This document shows, in pieces, positions 1 through 6,189 of a stretch of 9,278 nt of DNA. The notes below the pieces were generated by a model that was not told where the DNA came from, made no database searches, and saw only the letters and a list, made by a program, of their open reading frames with translations. Position numbers and translations under genes: made by a program. Origin of the DNA: Gammaproteobacteria bacterium (lineage in GTDB: Bacteria > Pseudomonadota > Gammaproteobacteria > Pseudomonadales > Pseudohongiellaceae). The first letter of the stretch is position 1. Each line of letters starts with the position of its first letter. The stretch spans positions 4,671 through 13,948 of the forward strand of contig PBXX01000078.1 of assembly GCA_002727755.1 (NCBI GenBank), written 5' to 3'.

Positions 1-1155
1 GCTATGCTGTCCTTTCTTGATGCAGGGGTAAATATTAAGGGGGCTCCAAATGAAAACTTTGCACGAGAAATTATGGAGCTTTTTACCATGGGTGTTGGTA
101 ATTACTCGGAAAAAGATATCCGAGAGGCTGCTAGGGCTTTTACTGGCTGGAATTATGATGGTCTCGAATTTGTTATAAATCAGGCGGACCATGATACTGA
201 CCAAAAGGAATTTCTAGGTCAGACTGGAAATTTTGATGGCATTGATGTTATCGACATCATTATGGATCAGCCCATAACTGCTGAATACATGGGCGGTAAA
301 CTTTATAAGTTTTTTGTAAGAGAGAATATAGATCCAAAACTTAAAAAAGAGCTTGGTGTTATTTTTCGTGGAATGAATTACGAAGTAGCCCCCTTTCTAG
401 AGACGATATTTCTATCAAAAGATTTCTATAGTCAAGGCAGTGTAGGCACCCATATTAAGAGTCCTGTCGAGTTAGCGGTTTCAACGTATGTGAAATTGGG
501 ATTGACCGACGCTCCGGGTGTCCCTGATTTCAATCGCGCGACGAGTTCACTAGGCCAAACCTTATTCAGACCTCCAACAGTCGCAGGATGGGCGGGGGGT
601 CGGAGCTGGATTACTCCCGGTCTTCTGCTAGAGAGGGGTAATTTTGTGAGAGATATTCTTTTCCCTGATATAAATTTCATTCCTCCCGATAGGATGAACG
701 GTAGTCGTGAAATCCAGAGTGTAGCGAAAAGGATACGTGACGGCTTAGATATAACCGCGGCAACTCAACCATCCAATATCGGTGCCGGTCAGGTTATGGC
801 AGAATCAAATATGCTAGCTGACCGGGACGAAGACTTTAATACTCGCTATGGAAGCTTTAGAGGATGGCAGATGGCGATACAGAGGGTCAAACCTATCTCT
901 CGCCACACAGCTCAAATTAATCTTAGTTCCATGATTTTAAGTCAAAATATCACAAATACGTCTGAGGCGATTGATTACTTTATACATAGATTTATGACGG
1001 TGACACCTGGCGCAGATTCTAGGGCAATGCTAATTGAGTTTTTGACAGATGATTTAGGAACACAAAATATTCTAGAGGCGCAATCTTATATGGAGGATTC
1101 GCTGAGGATGACGTTACATTTATTATTAAGTCAGCCAGAATATCAACTTAGCTGA
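1..1155 (+). CDS. DUF1800 family protein, 5'-truncated by the window edge
   Basis: This is the C-terminal 384 residues of a DUF1800 protein. The frame is open to base 1, so the Met at base 4 is probably internal; family members are usually longer and start well upstream of this point. Family hallmarks are visible in order: the NENFAREIMELFTMGVG block (bases 49-99), an AARAFTGW block, a DHDTDQKEFLGQTG block followed by DGIDVIDII, IKSPVELAV in the middle, and GQTLFRPPTVAGWAGG. It ends with LLLSQPEYQLS, typical of the family's C-terminus. The family's biochemical activity is unknown; members are often exported and encoded beside a DUF1501 protein, as here, where the DUF1501 gene starts 32 bases after this stop. 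The two are very likely co-transcribed. Any export signal would lie outside the window. Family assignment is firm from the motifs; function is not. Confidence 0.93.
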   Translation, partial: AMLSFLDAGVNIKGAPNENFAREIMELFTMGVGNYSEKDIREAARAFTGWNYDGLEFVINQADHDTDQKEFLGQTGNFDGIDVIDIIMDQPITAEYMGGKLYKFFVRENIDPKLKKELGVIFRGMNYEVAPFLETIFLSKDFYSQGSVGTHIKSPVELAVSTYVKLGLTDAPGVPDFNRATSSLGQTLFRPPTVAGWAGGRSWITPGLLLERGNFVRDILFPDINFIPPDRMNGSREIQSVAKRIRDGLDITAATQPSNIGAGQVMAESNMLADRDEDFNTRYGSFRGWQMAIQRVKPISRHTAQINLSSMILSQNITNTSEAIDYFIHRFMTVTPGADSRAMLIEFLTDDLGTQNILEAQSYMEDSLRMTLHLLLSQPEYQLS

Positions 1156-1187
1156 GGTATTAATCTTATATACGAGATCATCAAATT

Positions 1188-2435
1188 ATGACTTCAAAAG
1201 CGATAGTGAATAACAAGATTAAACGGAGAGAAATACTTCGAAGAGGTATGGCAGGTCTAGGTATTGCAGGAATTGGTGCATCAATGCTCAAACCTTCCGC
1301 CTTCACCAGTGTGGCCGAAGCAGCAGCGCTGGCTGAAGCAAATGGGAAGATCCTGGTTATTTTGGAATTATCTGGTGGTAATGATGGTTTAAATACGGTT
1401 GTACCGTATGGTGATGATGCATACTACCGACATCGGCCTGAGATAGGCTTGCCAAAAAGTCAGTTACGGATACTAGACGATCACTTTGGTCTAAACCCCG
1501 GTATGTCAGGCTTTGAGGAGCTATTTAAAGATGGAAAAATGGCAATCGTACATGGTTGCGGCTATGAAAACCCCTCATATTCTCACTTTACCTCCATGTC
1601 CTACTGGCATACCGCAGCGCCAAATAGTGGAGAGGAATATGGTTGGGTTGGACGTTTAGCAGATAATTTAGATTCCACAGGGTCATCAAATTTTTTGGTT
1701 AACGTAGCCGCAAGACAATCACTGGCGGTTAGAAGTCAACAGCATGTGCCCGTGGTATTTGATGAGCCGAGTCGATTTACAAGGGAAGCTTTTTCGCAAG
1801 AGAAGGAAGCTCTGTCCCATATTGCAGATGTGGGAGATATTGATAATCCATCAAGAAGGTTTCTTCTTGACATAGCCAGGAGTGCAAATGACGCATCAGA
1901 GTTAGTCAGGGAAGCTTGGTCTAATTATAGTTCCCCTGTGGATTATGGGGTTAATTCACTTGACCTTCCTAAGGTTGTCTCTTTAATTGAATCAGGAATG
2001 CCGACAAAACTTTACTATGTTTCCTATAGGAATAACGCGTTTGATACGCATGTTTTTCAAAATAATGTTCATAGACGACTTTTGACTTATACTTCAGACG
2101 CAGTTTCAGCATTTGTTAGGGATCTGGAGCGGATAGGCAGGGCTGATGATGTCGCGCTGATGATATTTTCAGAGTTTGGTCGACGTGTGCCGGAAAATGT
2201 CACATTAGGTACAGATCATGGTGCAGCAAACGTAATGTTTGTCGTTGGTAATGGAGTCAAAGGTGGACATTATGGTGAGGTACCTAGTCTAACTAAATTA
2301 GCGGAAGGTGATAATTTGGCTTATACCACAGACTTTAGGCGCGTTTACCAGACTTTGATAAGTGGATGGCTAGAGCATGGAGGGAGCCAAGACATTCTTC
2401 GTGGCGAATTTAAGACTTTTGATATGTTTTCATAG
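1188..2435 (+). CDS. DUF1501 family protein with Tat signal peptide
   Basis: This is a complete 415-residue protein. The N-terminus has a twin-arginine type export signal: basic KIKRRE (10-15), RR at 18-19, a glycine/alanine-rich hydrophobic stretch (about 20-34) and an alanine-rich probable cleavage region (about 42-49), so it is predicted to be exported folded. DUF1501 hallmarks follow: LSGGNDGLNTVVPY (61-74), a SYSHFTSMSYWHTA block with GWVGRLADN after it, FDTH (285-288), and FSEFGRRVPEN with GTDHGA (327-346). DUF1501 is related to the alkaline phosphatase/sulfatase superfamily; D66, D286, H288, D343 and H344 are plausible metal-ligand positions, but that is inference. The start at 1188 is supported by the signal peptide; the ribosome site is only a weak cgaga at 1173-1177. 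The gene follows the DUF1800 gene at 32 bases, the usual arrangement for this pair. Substrate unknown. Confidence 0.93.
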   Translation: MTSKAIVNNKIKRREILRRGMAGLGIAGIGASMLKPSAFTSVAEAAALAEANGKILVILELSGGNDGLNTVVPYGDDAYYRHRPEIGLPKSQLRILDDHFGLNPGMSGFEELFKDGKMAIVHGCGYENPSYSHFTSMSYWHTAAPNSGEEYGWVGRLADNLDSTGSSNFLVNVAARQSLAVRSQQHVPVVFDEPSRFTREAFSQEKEALSHIADVGDIDNPSRRFLLDIARSANDASELVREAWSNYSSPVDYGVNSLDLPKVVSLIESGMPTKLYYVSYRNNAFDTHVFQNNVHRRLLTYTSDAVSAFVRDLERIGRADDVALMIFSEFGRRVPENVTLGTDHGAANVMFVVGNGVKGGHYGEVPSLTKLAEGDNLAYTTDFRRVYQTLISGWLEHGGSQDILRGEFKTFDMFS

Positions 2436-2452
2436 CACCTTCAGATGATGTT

Positions 2453-2478
2453 AAATTGCCGCTGTTAAAGAGCAATTT
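2453..2478 (+). terminator. possible weak hairpin terminator between convergent genes
   Basis: A perfect 7-base inverted repeat, AAATTGC (2453-2459) and GCAATTT (2472-2478), has a 12-base loop and runs directly into a short T stretch. It lies in the 51 bases between the DUF1501 stop and the stop of the convergent minus-strand gene. The stem is AT-rich and the T tract is short, so strength is doubtful; the position is what makes it plausible. Confidence 0.35.
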
Positions 2479-2486
2479 TCTACTTA

Positions 2487-2975
2487 TCAGTTATTCTTCT
2501 TCAGAACTTCGTCAACAAACGAAACAAAGTCATGCTCTAAAACTGGTTTTGCCCAGGGACTTCTTTCCCAGCATTCTCTGACGCCAGGATTAGCATAAAA
2601 CTGACGTACTACATTTGATAACTCCTCTATGTCAGTGTCTCTTGTTTCTGAGGCAAACTGACCCCAGTGGAGCCAGAACCAATATAGCATTGCCCAATCA
2701 AAAGTCGATGCCTCTTCAGGAGACATCTGCAGATCTTTCCCGAGTTCTTGATAATAACTTTCAAGTTTAAGCCCTTTGGTCACAGTTTCTCTAAGATCGT
2801 TGTTCAGTGACGTTGCGAGCATCATTTCTCGAACACCTTTTGCGCGCTCTAGACGGTTGATATCTGCGGCTGCGTCTTTTGCTGCGCGAAGCTGGATGGC
2901 AAAATAGCCTAAAGTCAACGCTACAACCATGGCACTTACTATTTCACCGACGGCCGCTATTGCTTCCCAATTCAT
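2487..2975 (-). CDS. unassigned small protein with one N-terminal membrane segment
   Basis: I do not recognise a named family. The predicted product is 162 residues, starting MNWEAIAAVGEI. One hydrophobic segment near the N-terminus (about residues 5-27, ending GYFAIQLR) should be a membrane anchor, followed by a charged, probably helical soluble domain. That domain carries a conspicuous aromatic stretch, DWAMLYWFWLHWGQF, and ends basic (KKNN). The general layout, a short WEAI..GEI lead, one membrane helix ending in a YFAIQLR-like sequence and a helical domain of about 130 residues, resembles hypothetical proteins I associate with marine proteobacteria. I choose the ATG at 2975 because GGAG lies nine bases upstream; a GTG at 2990 is in frame but would overlap that ribosome site. 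The gene is downstream of the SOUL gene on the same strand, with 170 bases between, so it may have its own promoter. Confidence 0.75.
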   Translation of the reverse strand: MNWEAIAAVGEIVSAMVVALTLGYFAIQLRAAKDAAADINRLERAKGVREMMLATSLNNDLRETVTKGLKLESYYQELGKDLQMSPEEASTFDWAMLYWFWLHWGQFASETRDTDIEELSNVVRQFYANPGVRECWERSPWAKPVLEHDFVSFVDEVLKKNN

Positions 2976-3145
2976 AAGAACTGACTCCACTTAAAAAAAA
3001 GCCAACGATGACATAGACGATCAGACGCGGTCAACAGGCCCCTATATATTCTTCTAGAAGGTAGCCCCTGATATCAATTTTTCGTGGGAAGAATTAACTC
3101 TAAAACTTTTACCTAGTTGGGTTGATTAGCAAATACTCGTGACCG
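2976..3145. other. non-coding gap between two minus-strand genes
   Basis: These 170 bases separate the SOUL stop from the start of the next minus-strand gene. They contain an A8 run (2993-3000; T8 on the minus strand), a 10-base palindrome CTTCTAGAAG (3051-3060) and most of the left half of an inverted repeat at the SOUL stop. No convincing promoter with both -35 and -10 elements was found, although TTGATA- and TTGACC-like hexamers occur on the minus strand at unsuitable spacing. No small open reading frame with a good ribosome site was seen. Confidence 0.5.
2985..2988 (-). promoter_or_regulatory. ribosome binding site deciding the start at 2975
   Basis: Read on the minus strand, GGAG is followed by nine bases and then ATG at 2975-2973. 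An upstream in-frame GTG (2990-2988) shares its last G with this motif and has no comparable site of its own, so the ATG start is preferred. Confidence 0.6.
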
Positions 3146-3151
3146 TCACGA
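3137..3151. repeat. 15-base perfect inverted repeat over the SOUL stop codon
   Basis: TCGTGAC and GTCACGA are perfect inverted copies around a single central C at 3144. The repeat spans the stop codon (3146-3148) of the minus-strand SOUL gene. As RNA it could fold as a 6-base stem with a 3-base loop. No T tract follows on the minus strand, so it is not a standard intrinsic terminator; it could equally be a protein-binding palindrome or chance. Confidence 0.4.
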
Positions 3152-3781
3152 ATTGGGATGGCGCTCAACTTCAAGCATTATTTCATTGCGCCTCATGAAA
3201 GGTGGTGTAAAAGGCGGATTGTATGCAGCAGTTTCGGCTTGGGAAATCGCGGTTATCTCGTGCAATTCAAGATTCTCACGAAGGCGATATTCATATTTAG
3301 ATCGATTCTTCTCGGTCCATCGACCAGAATAGCGGATAACTGCCATTATTCTTGCCGGTATCTCTTTAATTGTAACCCGATCATCTGTTGGGGCCGGGGC
3401 ACTCTTCATGTCAAACTTGCTTGGAAGCATAAACGCAACCTGAAGAAAATCTCCGTTCTCTAGCTGTTGCACGGGGGCTGTCATATCTATCTTTTGCCCA
3501 GAATCGTCCACACTCATTTGTACGGGAGCTGTCATTGCTATGTCGACTTCAGAAGTATTAGACCCTGTTATATATTTAAAAAGTCGTCGGAAGCCTTCGT
3601 TTGAAGCTGAATTATAATTATCATCCATACTGACTTCTGTCTGCGCTACGAGGTAAGGCTCGTAAAGACGATATTCAATATTTCCGTCTTCGTACAAAAT
3701 TTCATAGTCGGGTTTTTCAAGAGCCATGGTATTTAGGGCAATGCAAGACAGGAAGGTGACGAAGAAGGTTTTTTTTATCAT
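3146..3781 (-). CDS. SOUL-family heme-binding-like protein, exported
   Basis: The predicted product has 211 residues. A Sec-type signal peptide is clear: MIKK, a hydrophobic core to about residue 16, and a likely cut after TMA (18-20). The rest matches the SOUL/HBP family along its length: IEYRLYEPYLVAQTEV (35-50), GFRRLFKYITGSN (63-75), two MTAPV repeats (83-87 and 100-104), then a FMLPSKF block, a VIRYSGRW block, and the C-terminal YNPPFTPPFMRRNEIMLEV. Eukaryotic members bind heme; bacterial members are mostly uncharacterised, so heme or tetrapyrrole binding in the periplasm is inferred from family. The ATG at 3781 is chosen over an in-frame GTG at 3796 because GGAGAG sits five bases upstream of it and because the signal peptide then has a normal length. 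It is divergent from nhaC across 71 bases. Confidence 0.92.
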   Translation of the reverse strand: MIKKTFFVTFLSCIALNTMALEKPDYEILYEDGNIEYRLYEPYLVAQTEVSMDDNYNSASNEGFRRLFKYITGSNTSEVDIAMTAPVQMSVDDSGQKIDMTAPVQQLENGDFLQVAFMLPSKFDMKSAPAPTDDRVTIKEIPARIMAVIRYSGRWTEKNRSKYEYRLRENLELHEITAISQAETAAYNPPFTPPFMRRNEIMLEVERHPNS

Positions 3782-3786
3782 TGTAG

Positions 3787-3792
3787 CTCTCC
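3787..3792 (-). promoter_or_regulatory. ribosome binding site deciding the SOUL start
   Basis: GGAGAG on the minus strand lies five bases upstream of the ATG at 3781-3779. This favours the ATG over the in-frame GTG at 3796, which would put five extra residues in front of the signal peptide. Confidence 0.65.
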
Positions 3793-3801
3793 ACACTATG
3801 A

Positions 3802-3831
3802 GGTATAAGAACTTGAACGTTTGGTAGTCTA
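3802..3831 (-). promoter_or_regulatory. possible promoter for the SOUL gene
   Basis: On the minus strand TAGACT (3831-3826) and TATACC (3807-3802) are separated by 18 bases, each matching four of six consensus positions of a sigma-70 promoter. They lie in the 71-base divergent region, about 20 bases from the SOUL start. Position is good but the match is modest. No comparable plus-strand pair for nhaC was found. Confidence 0.3.
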
Positions 3832-3852
3832 GTTCGGTTCACTGAGAATGGT

Positions 3853-5253
3853 ATGTACGAGCCCAATTTTTTTTCATTACTCCCATCGATAGTAGCTATA
3901 ATTTTAGCTATTACCACGAGACAAGTCATAATTTCATTGGGTATTGGAATATGGTTGGGTAATGTCTTGCTTAACGATTTTAATCTGTTTACCGGTATGT
4001 CTGATGGCATTAACAACATTGTTAGTGTTTTTACAGATGCATCCGATACTCGAGTGCTTTTATTCACACTGATTATTGGTGGATTAATTAGCACAATCGA
4101 GAGACTGGGAGGAGTTTCGGGATTAATTTCCTACCTCAATCGAAAGACATGGGTTGATTCGGAAGCAAAAGCACAGTGGCTGGCCTATTTTACTGGAGTG
4201 TTTATATTTATAGAGTCGAACATCACCTTATTAGTCGCAGGCGCAATTTCACGACCACTATTCGATAAATTCCGAATGTCTCGCGAAAAACTTGCATATA
4301 TCATTGATTCAACATCATCACCGATCTGCATTATGATTCCGTTTAACGCTTGGGGAGCATTAATTATTGGACTTTCAAGCGCTTCAAATATTGATAATCC
4401 GCTCTTAGTATTTATCTACGCCGTACCATTAAATTTGTATCCAATAATAGTTATTTTATTTGCTGCATGTGTAATCGCTTTTAATATCGAATTAGGGGCA
4501 ATGAAAAAGGCGCAGGAAAGAACTAAATCGGGCAGAATATCCTGGTCTGATTCAGGTAAATTGAGTTCTTCAGAGCATGGCGTTGAAAGAATAGGGCAGG
4601 CACGTTTTATGATATTGCCAATTTGTGCCTTATTGCTCTTCATGCCGATCAGTCTGTTCATAACTGGGAATGGTAATTTTATCGAAGGCTCGGGTTCCAC
4701 TTCGGTCCTGTGGTCTGTGCTCGCTGCATTAGCCGTTTGTTGGATTCTCGCGCTGCAGGGTAATCAAATTTCTCTCGATGAGTTAATGCGAGTTTTTCTC
4801 AAGGGTGCAGGTGATTTTCTGCCTATCGCAGTGATATTACTATTTGCTCTGGCTCTTGGTGATGTCGCAGGGGCACTGGGAGCCGGTTCATATGCGGCCA
4901 GCCTAGTTGGCGATAATGTGAATACAACCCTTCTGCTGCCAATACTTTTTTTACTTTCGAGTTTTATTGCATTCTCTATTGGTTCTAGTTGGGGAACTTT
5001 CGCGATTATGATACCAATAGCACTTCAAATTGCTTTAGAGTTAGATCTACAGACATCGCTTTTTCTTGCGGCGGTGCTCTCGGGGTCTGTGTTCGGTGAT
5101 CACTCGTCCCCTATTAGTGATACAACGGTTGTAGCATCATTAGCGTCAGGCTCAGATCATATTGAACATGTCAGAACTCAGCTGCCGTATGCGTTAATAT
5201 GTGCTGTGCTTGCCACTGTAGGATTTTTTCTGCTGAGCTGGCTCGCATTTTGA
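3853..5253 (+). CDS. NhaC-family Na+/H+ antiporter
   Basis: This is a 466-residue inner-membrane protein with hydrophobic segments throughout, by eye about a dozen helices. The N-terminus, FFSLLPSIVAIILAITTRQV then GIGIWLGN, matches the usual start of this group. A charged cytoplasmic-type loop lies near residues 215-245. The C-terminal third carries the strongest family signatures: GSSWGTFAIMIPIA (377-390), GSVFGDHSSPISDTTV (411-426) and DHIEHVRTQLPYA (435-447). NhaC members exchange Na+ for H+; the wider family includes malate/lactate antiporters such as MleN, so the exact substrate is not settled by sequence. An ATG five bases upstream (3848) is out of frame and soon stops, so 3853 is the start; the ribosome site is weak (tgagaa). 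glpE follows after 36 bases on the same strand. Confidence 0.88.
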   Translation: MYEPNFFSLLPSIVAIILAITTRQVIISLGIGIWLGNVLLNDFNLFTGMSDGINNIVSVFTDASDTRVLLFTLIIGGLISTIERLGGVSGLISYLNRKTWVDSEAKAQWLAYFTGVFIFIESNITLLVAGAISRPLFDKFRMSREKLAYIIDSTSSPICIMIPFNAWGALIIGLSSASNIDNPLLVFIYAVPLNLYPIIVILFAACVIAFNIELGAMKKAQERTKSGRISWSDSGKLSSSEHGVERIGQARFMILPICALLLFMPISLFITGNGNFIEGSGSTSVLWSVLAALAVCWILALQGNQISLDELMRVFLKGAGDFLPIAVILLFALALGDVAGALGAGSYAASLVGDNVNTTLLLPILFLLSSFIAFSIGSSWGTFAIMIPIALQIALELDLQTSLFLAAVLSGSVFGDHSSPISDTTVVASLASGSDHIEHVRTQLPYALICAVLATVGFFLLSWLAF

Positions 5254-5279
5254 AAATGAGCTCACTCAATAGACAGCTT

Positions 5280-5283
5280 AGGA
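5280..5283 (+). promoter_or_regulatory. ribosome binding site of glpE
   Basis: AGGA is followed by six bases and then the ATG at 5290. It is the clearest ribosome site on the plus strand here and sits in the 36-base gap after nhaC, consistent with translation from an nhaC-glpE transcript. Confidence 0.6.
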
Positions 5284-5289
5284 TTTACG

Positions 5290-5601
5290 ATGAATTTTCA
5301 GAGAATTAGTGTAGAAGAAGCAAAATTTAAATTTTTCAATGACGATGGTTTACCAGTAGAAGGGGTAAAGATTTTAGATATAAGAGACGAGGGTTCTTAT
5401 AAAGAGGGGCACATAAATAATGCTCGTCATATAGACAACACTAATTTTATGGACTTTCTCCAAAGTACTGAATTTGATGAGCCCATAATCATTTATTGTT
5501 ATCACGGTATTACAAGTCAAGGTGTAGCAGCTCATATGGCCGATCAAGGATTTGAAGATGTCTATAGTCTCGATGGTGGTTATGAGGCTTGGATAAATTA
5601 G
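5290..5601 (+). CDS. glpE: GlpE-type single-domain rhodanese (thiosulfate sulfurtransferase)
   Basis: The product has 103 residues, close to the usual GlpE length of about 108, and consists of one rhodanese domain with no signal peptide, so it is cytoplasmic. Visible features: RISVEEA (5-11), the LDIRDEGSY strand-loop (29-37) with GH at 40-41, the active-site loop CYHGITS (70-76) with catalytic Cys70 taking up the sulfane sulfur, and the C-terminal YSLDGGYEAW (92-101). The loop and tail closely resemble E. coli GlpE (CYHGNSS, DGGFEAW). The enzyme transfers sulfur from thiosulfate to cyanide or thioredoxin in vitro; the physiological acceptor is uncertain. In E. coli glpE sits with glpG and glpR, neither of which is present here; it follows nhaC instead. 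Its TAG stop overlaps the stop of the convergent gene by three bases. Confidence 0.9.
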   Translation: MNFQRISVEEAKFKFFNDDGLPVEGVKILDIRDEGSYKEGHINNARHIDNTNFMDFLQSTEFDEPIIIYCYHGITSQGVAAHMADQGFEDVYSLDGGYEAWIN

Positions 5602-6014
5602 TTTCTCTTGGTTGTGGAAGGATCCACATTTTTTTCAATAATTCTCTTTATGGTCATTATCGTGACCATGTATACCATATTCATCATAGCCCAGGCGAAA
5701 AGTTCGAATGACCACAGATTATGCGAGTCTGCCGATTGGATTTTGCCTACAATAATAACTAACATCCAGATAACGAGGACGAAGAGCGGCACTTTTGCAG
5801 CGGTAGACCACGCATTTTTCCATTGCCTCATTGCTGCTATTGGAAGTGCAGCACTTGCCATGGTAAAGATAATGACAATAAGAGCAATCACCAGATTCCA
5901 AGCAAAGGTTTGGCTATTAGAAGGTTGAGATAATTCCGTCTGAGCTGACAAAACTGTGCAAACGAGCATGCCAATTGAGGTATGAAGTGTAAATCTAGTA
6001 AAGTACCTTAGCAT
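5598..6014 (-). CDS. unassigned small inner-membrane protein
   Basis: I do not recognise a named family. The 138-residue product has a first hydrophobic segment that could be a signal peptide (about 6-24, ending VLSAQ), then three likely membrane helices: about 39-62 (WNLVIALIVIIFTMASAALP), 74-91 (VPLFVLVIWMLVIIVGKI) and 104-124 (ELFAWAMMNMVYMVTIMTIK). Short loops carry an RQWKNAW motif after the first helix and SHNLWSFE before the last, and the tail is charged. HNLW-FE reminds me of small membrane proteins of unknown function in proteobacteria, but I cannot name them. The ATG at 6014 has AGGA three bases upstream on the minus strand and a possible -10 nearby. The TAA stop (5600-5598) interlocks with the glpE stop. 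Confidence 0.72.
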   Translation of the reverse strand: MLRYFTRFTLHTSIGMLVCTVLSAQTELSQPSNSQTFAWNLVIALIVIIFTMASAALPIAAMRQWKNAWSTAAKVPLFVLVIWMLVIIVGKIQSADSHNLWSFELFAWAMMNMVYMVTIMTIKRIIEKNVDPSTTKRN

Positions 6015-6031
6015 TTTTCCTGACGACCCTA

Positions 6032-6037
6032 ATTGTA
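6032..6037 (-). promoter_or_regulatory. possible -10 element for the 6014 membrane-protein gene
   Basis: On the minus strand TACAAT matches five of six TATAAT positions and lies about 18 bases from the start codon. No good -35 hexamer stands at the proper distance, so support is limited. Confidence 0.28.
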
Positions 6038-6133
6038 ATAAAAATTTTCAGAAATATTATGGAATAATCTATGAAAATCGAGCTAAATTGTAACATTACC
6101 TGCGCGAATCGCTTAAAAATTTATTTTTCGAGG

Positions 6134-6139
6134 TAAAAT
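6134..6139 (+). promoter_or_regulatory. possible -10 element for ppc
   Basis: TAAAAT matches five of six TATAAT positions and would give a leader of roughly 45-50 bases before the ppc start. The -35 region at 16-18 bases upstream (around 6110-6117) matches poorly, so this is only a candidate. Confidence 0.25.
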
Positions 6140-6189
6140 ATCTCTCCTGTATTAGGGTTGTTTCCAATTAATAGTACACAAGATTCTAT

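Larger units (their letters stand above)
6015..6189. other. AT-rich divergent intergenic region upstream of ppc
   Basis: These 175 bases must hold the start signals for the minus-strand membrane-protein gene and for ppc. Very AT-rich; includes a small hairpin ATTAT/ATAAT (6056-6068, 3-base loop). On the plus strand TAAAAT (6134-6139) is a possible -10 for ppc, but without a convincing -35. No in-frame upstream ppc start is possible, because a TAG at 6172-6174 closes the frame. No small gene seen. Confidence 0.5.

Noticed and set aside
2993..3000. T8 run on the minus strand as an intrinsic terminator after the SOUL gene.
   Set aside because: No stable GC-rich stem precedes it on the minus strand; only scattered three-base complements were found. 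It also lies immediately in front of the next gene's ribosome site.
3051..3060. Palindrome CTTCTAGAAG.
   Set aside because: A 10-base palindrome is expected several times by chance in a window of this length, and it lies at no informative position.
3158..3463. Plus-strand open frame of 101 codons.
   Set aside because: It lies antisense within the SOUL gene, whose family motifs are unambiguous, and its translation shows no domain.
3740..3750. Possible lipoprotein cysteine in the SOUL signal peptide (FLSC).
   Set aside because: The residues before the Cys (F-L-S) do not fit the lipobox, which needs Leu at -3 and a small residue at -2, and a normal signal-peptidase I site (TMA) follows.
5257..5264. 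Palindrome TGAGCTCA between nhaC and glpE.
   Set aside because: Only eight bases, no T tract and no loop; expected by chance. It does not argue for a terminator between the two genes.
5608..5928. Plus-strand open frame of 106 codons opposite the small membrane-protein gene.
   Set aside because: It is the antisense of a gene with a good ribosome site and clear membrane helices; it has no ribosome site of its own and the hydrophobic composition mirrors the opposite strand.
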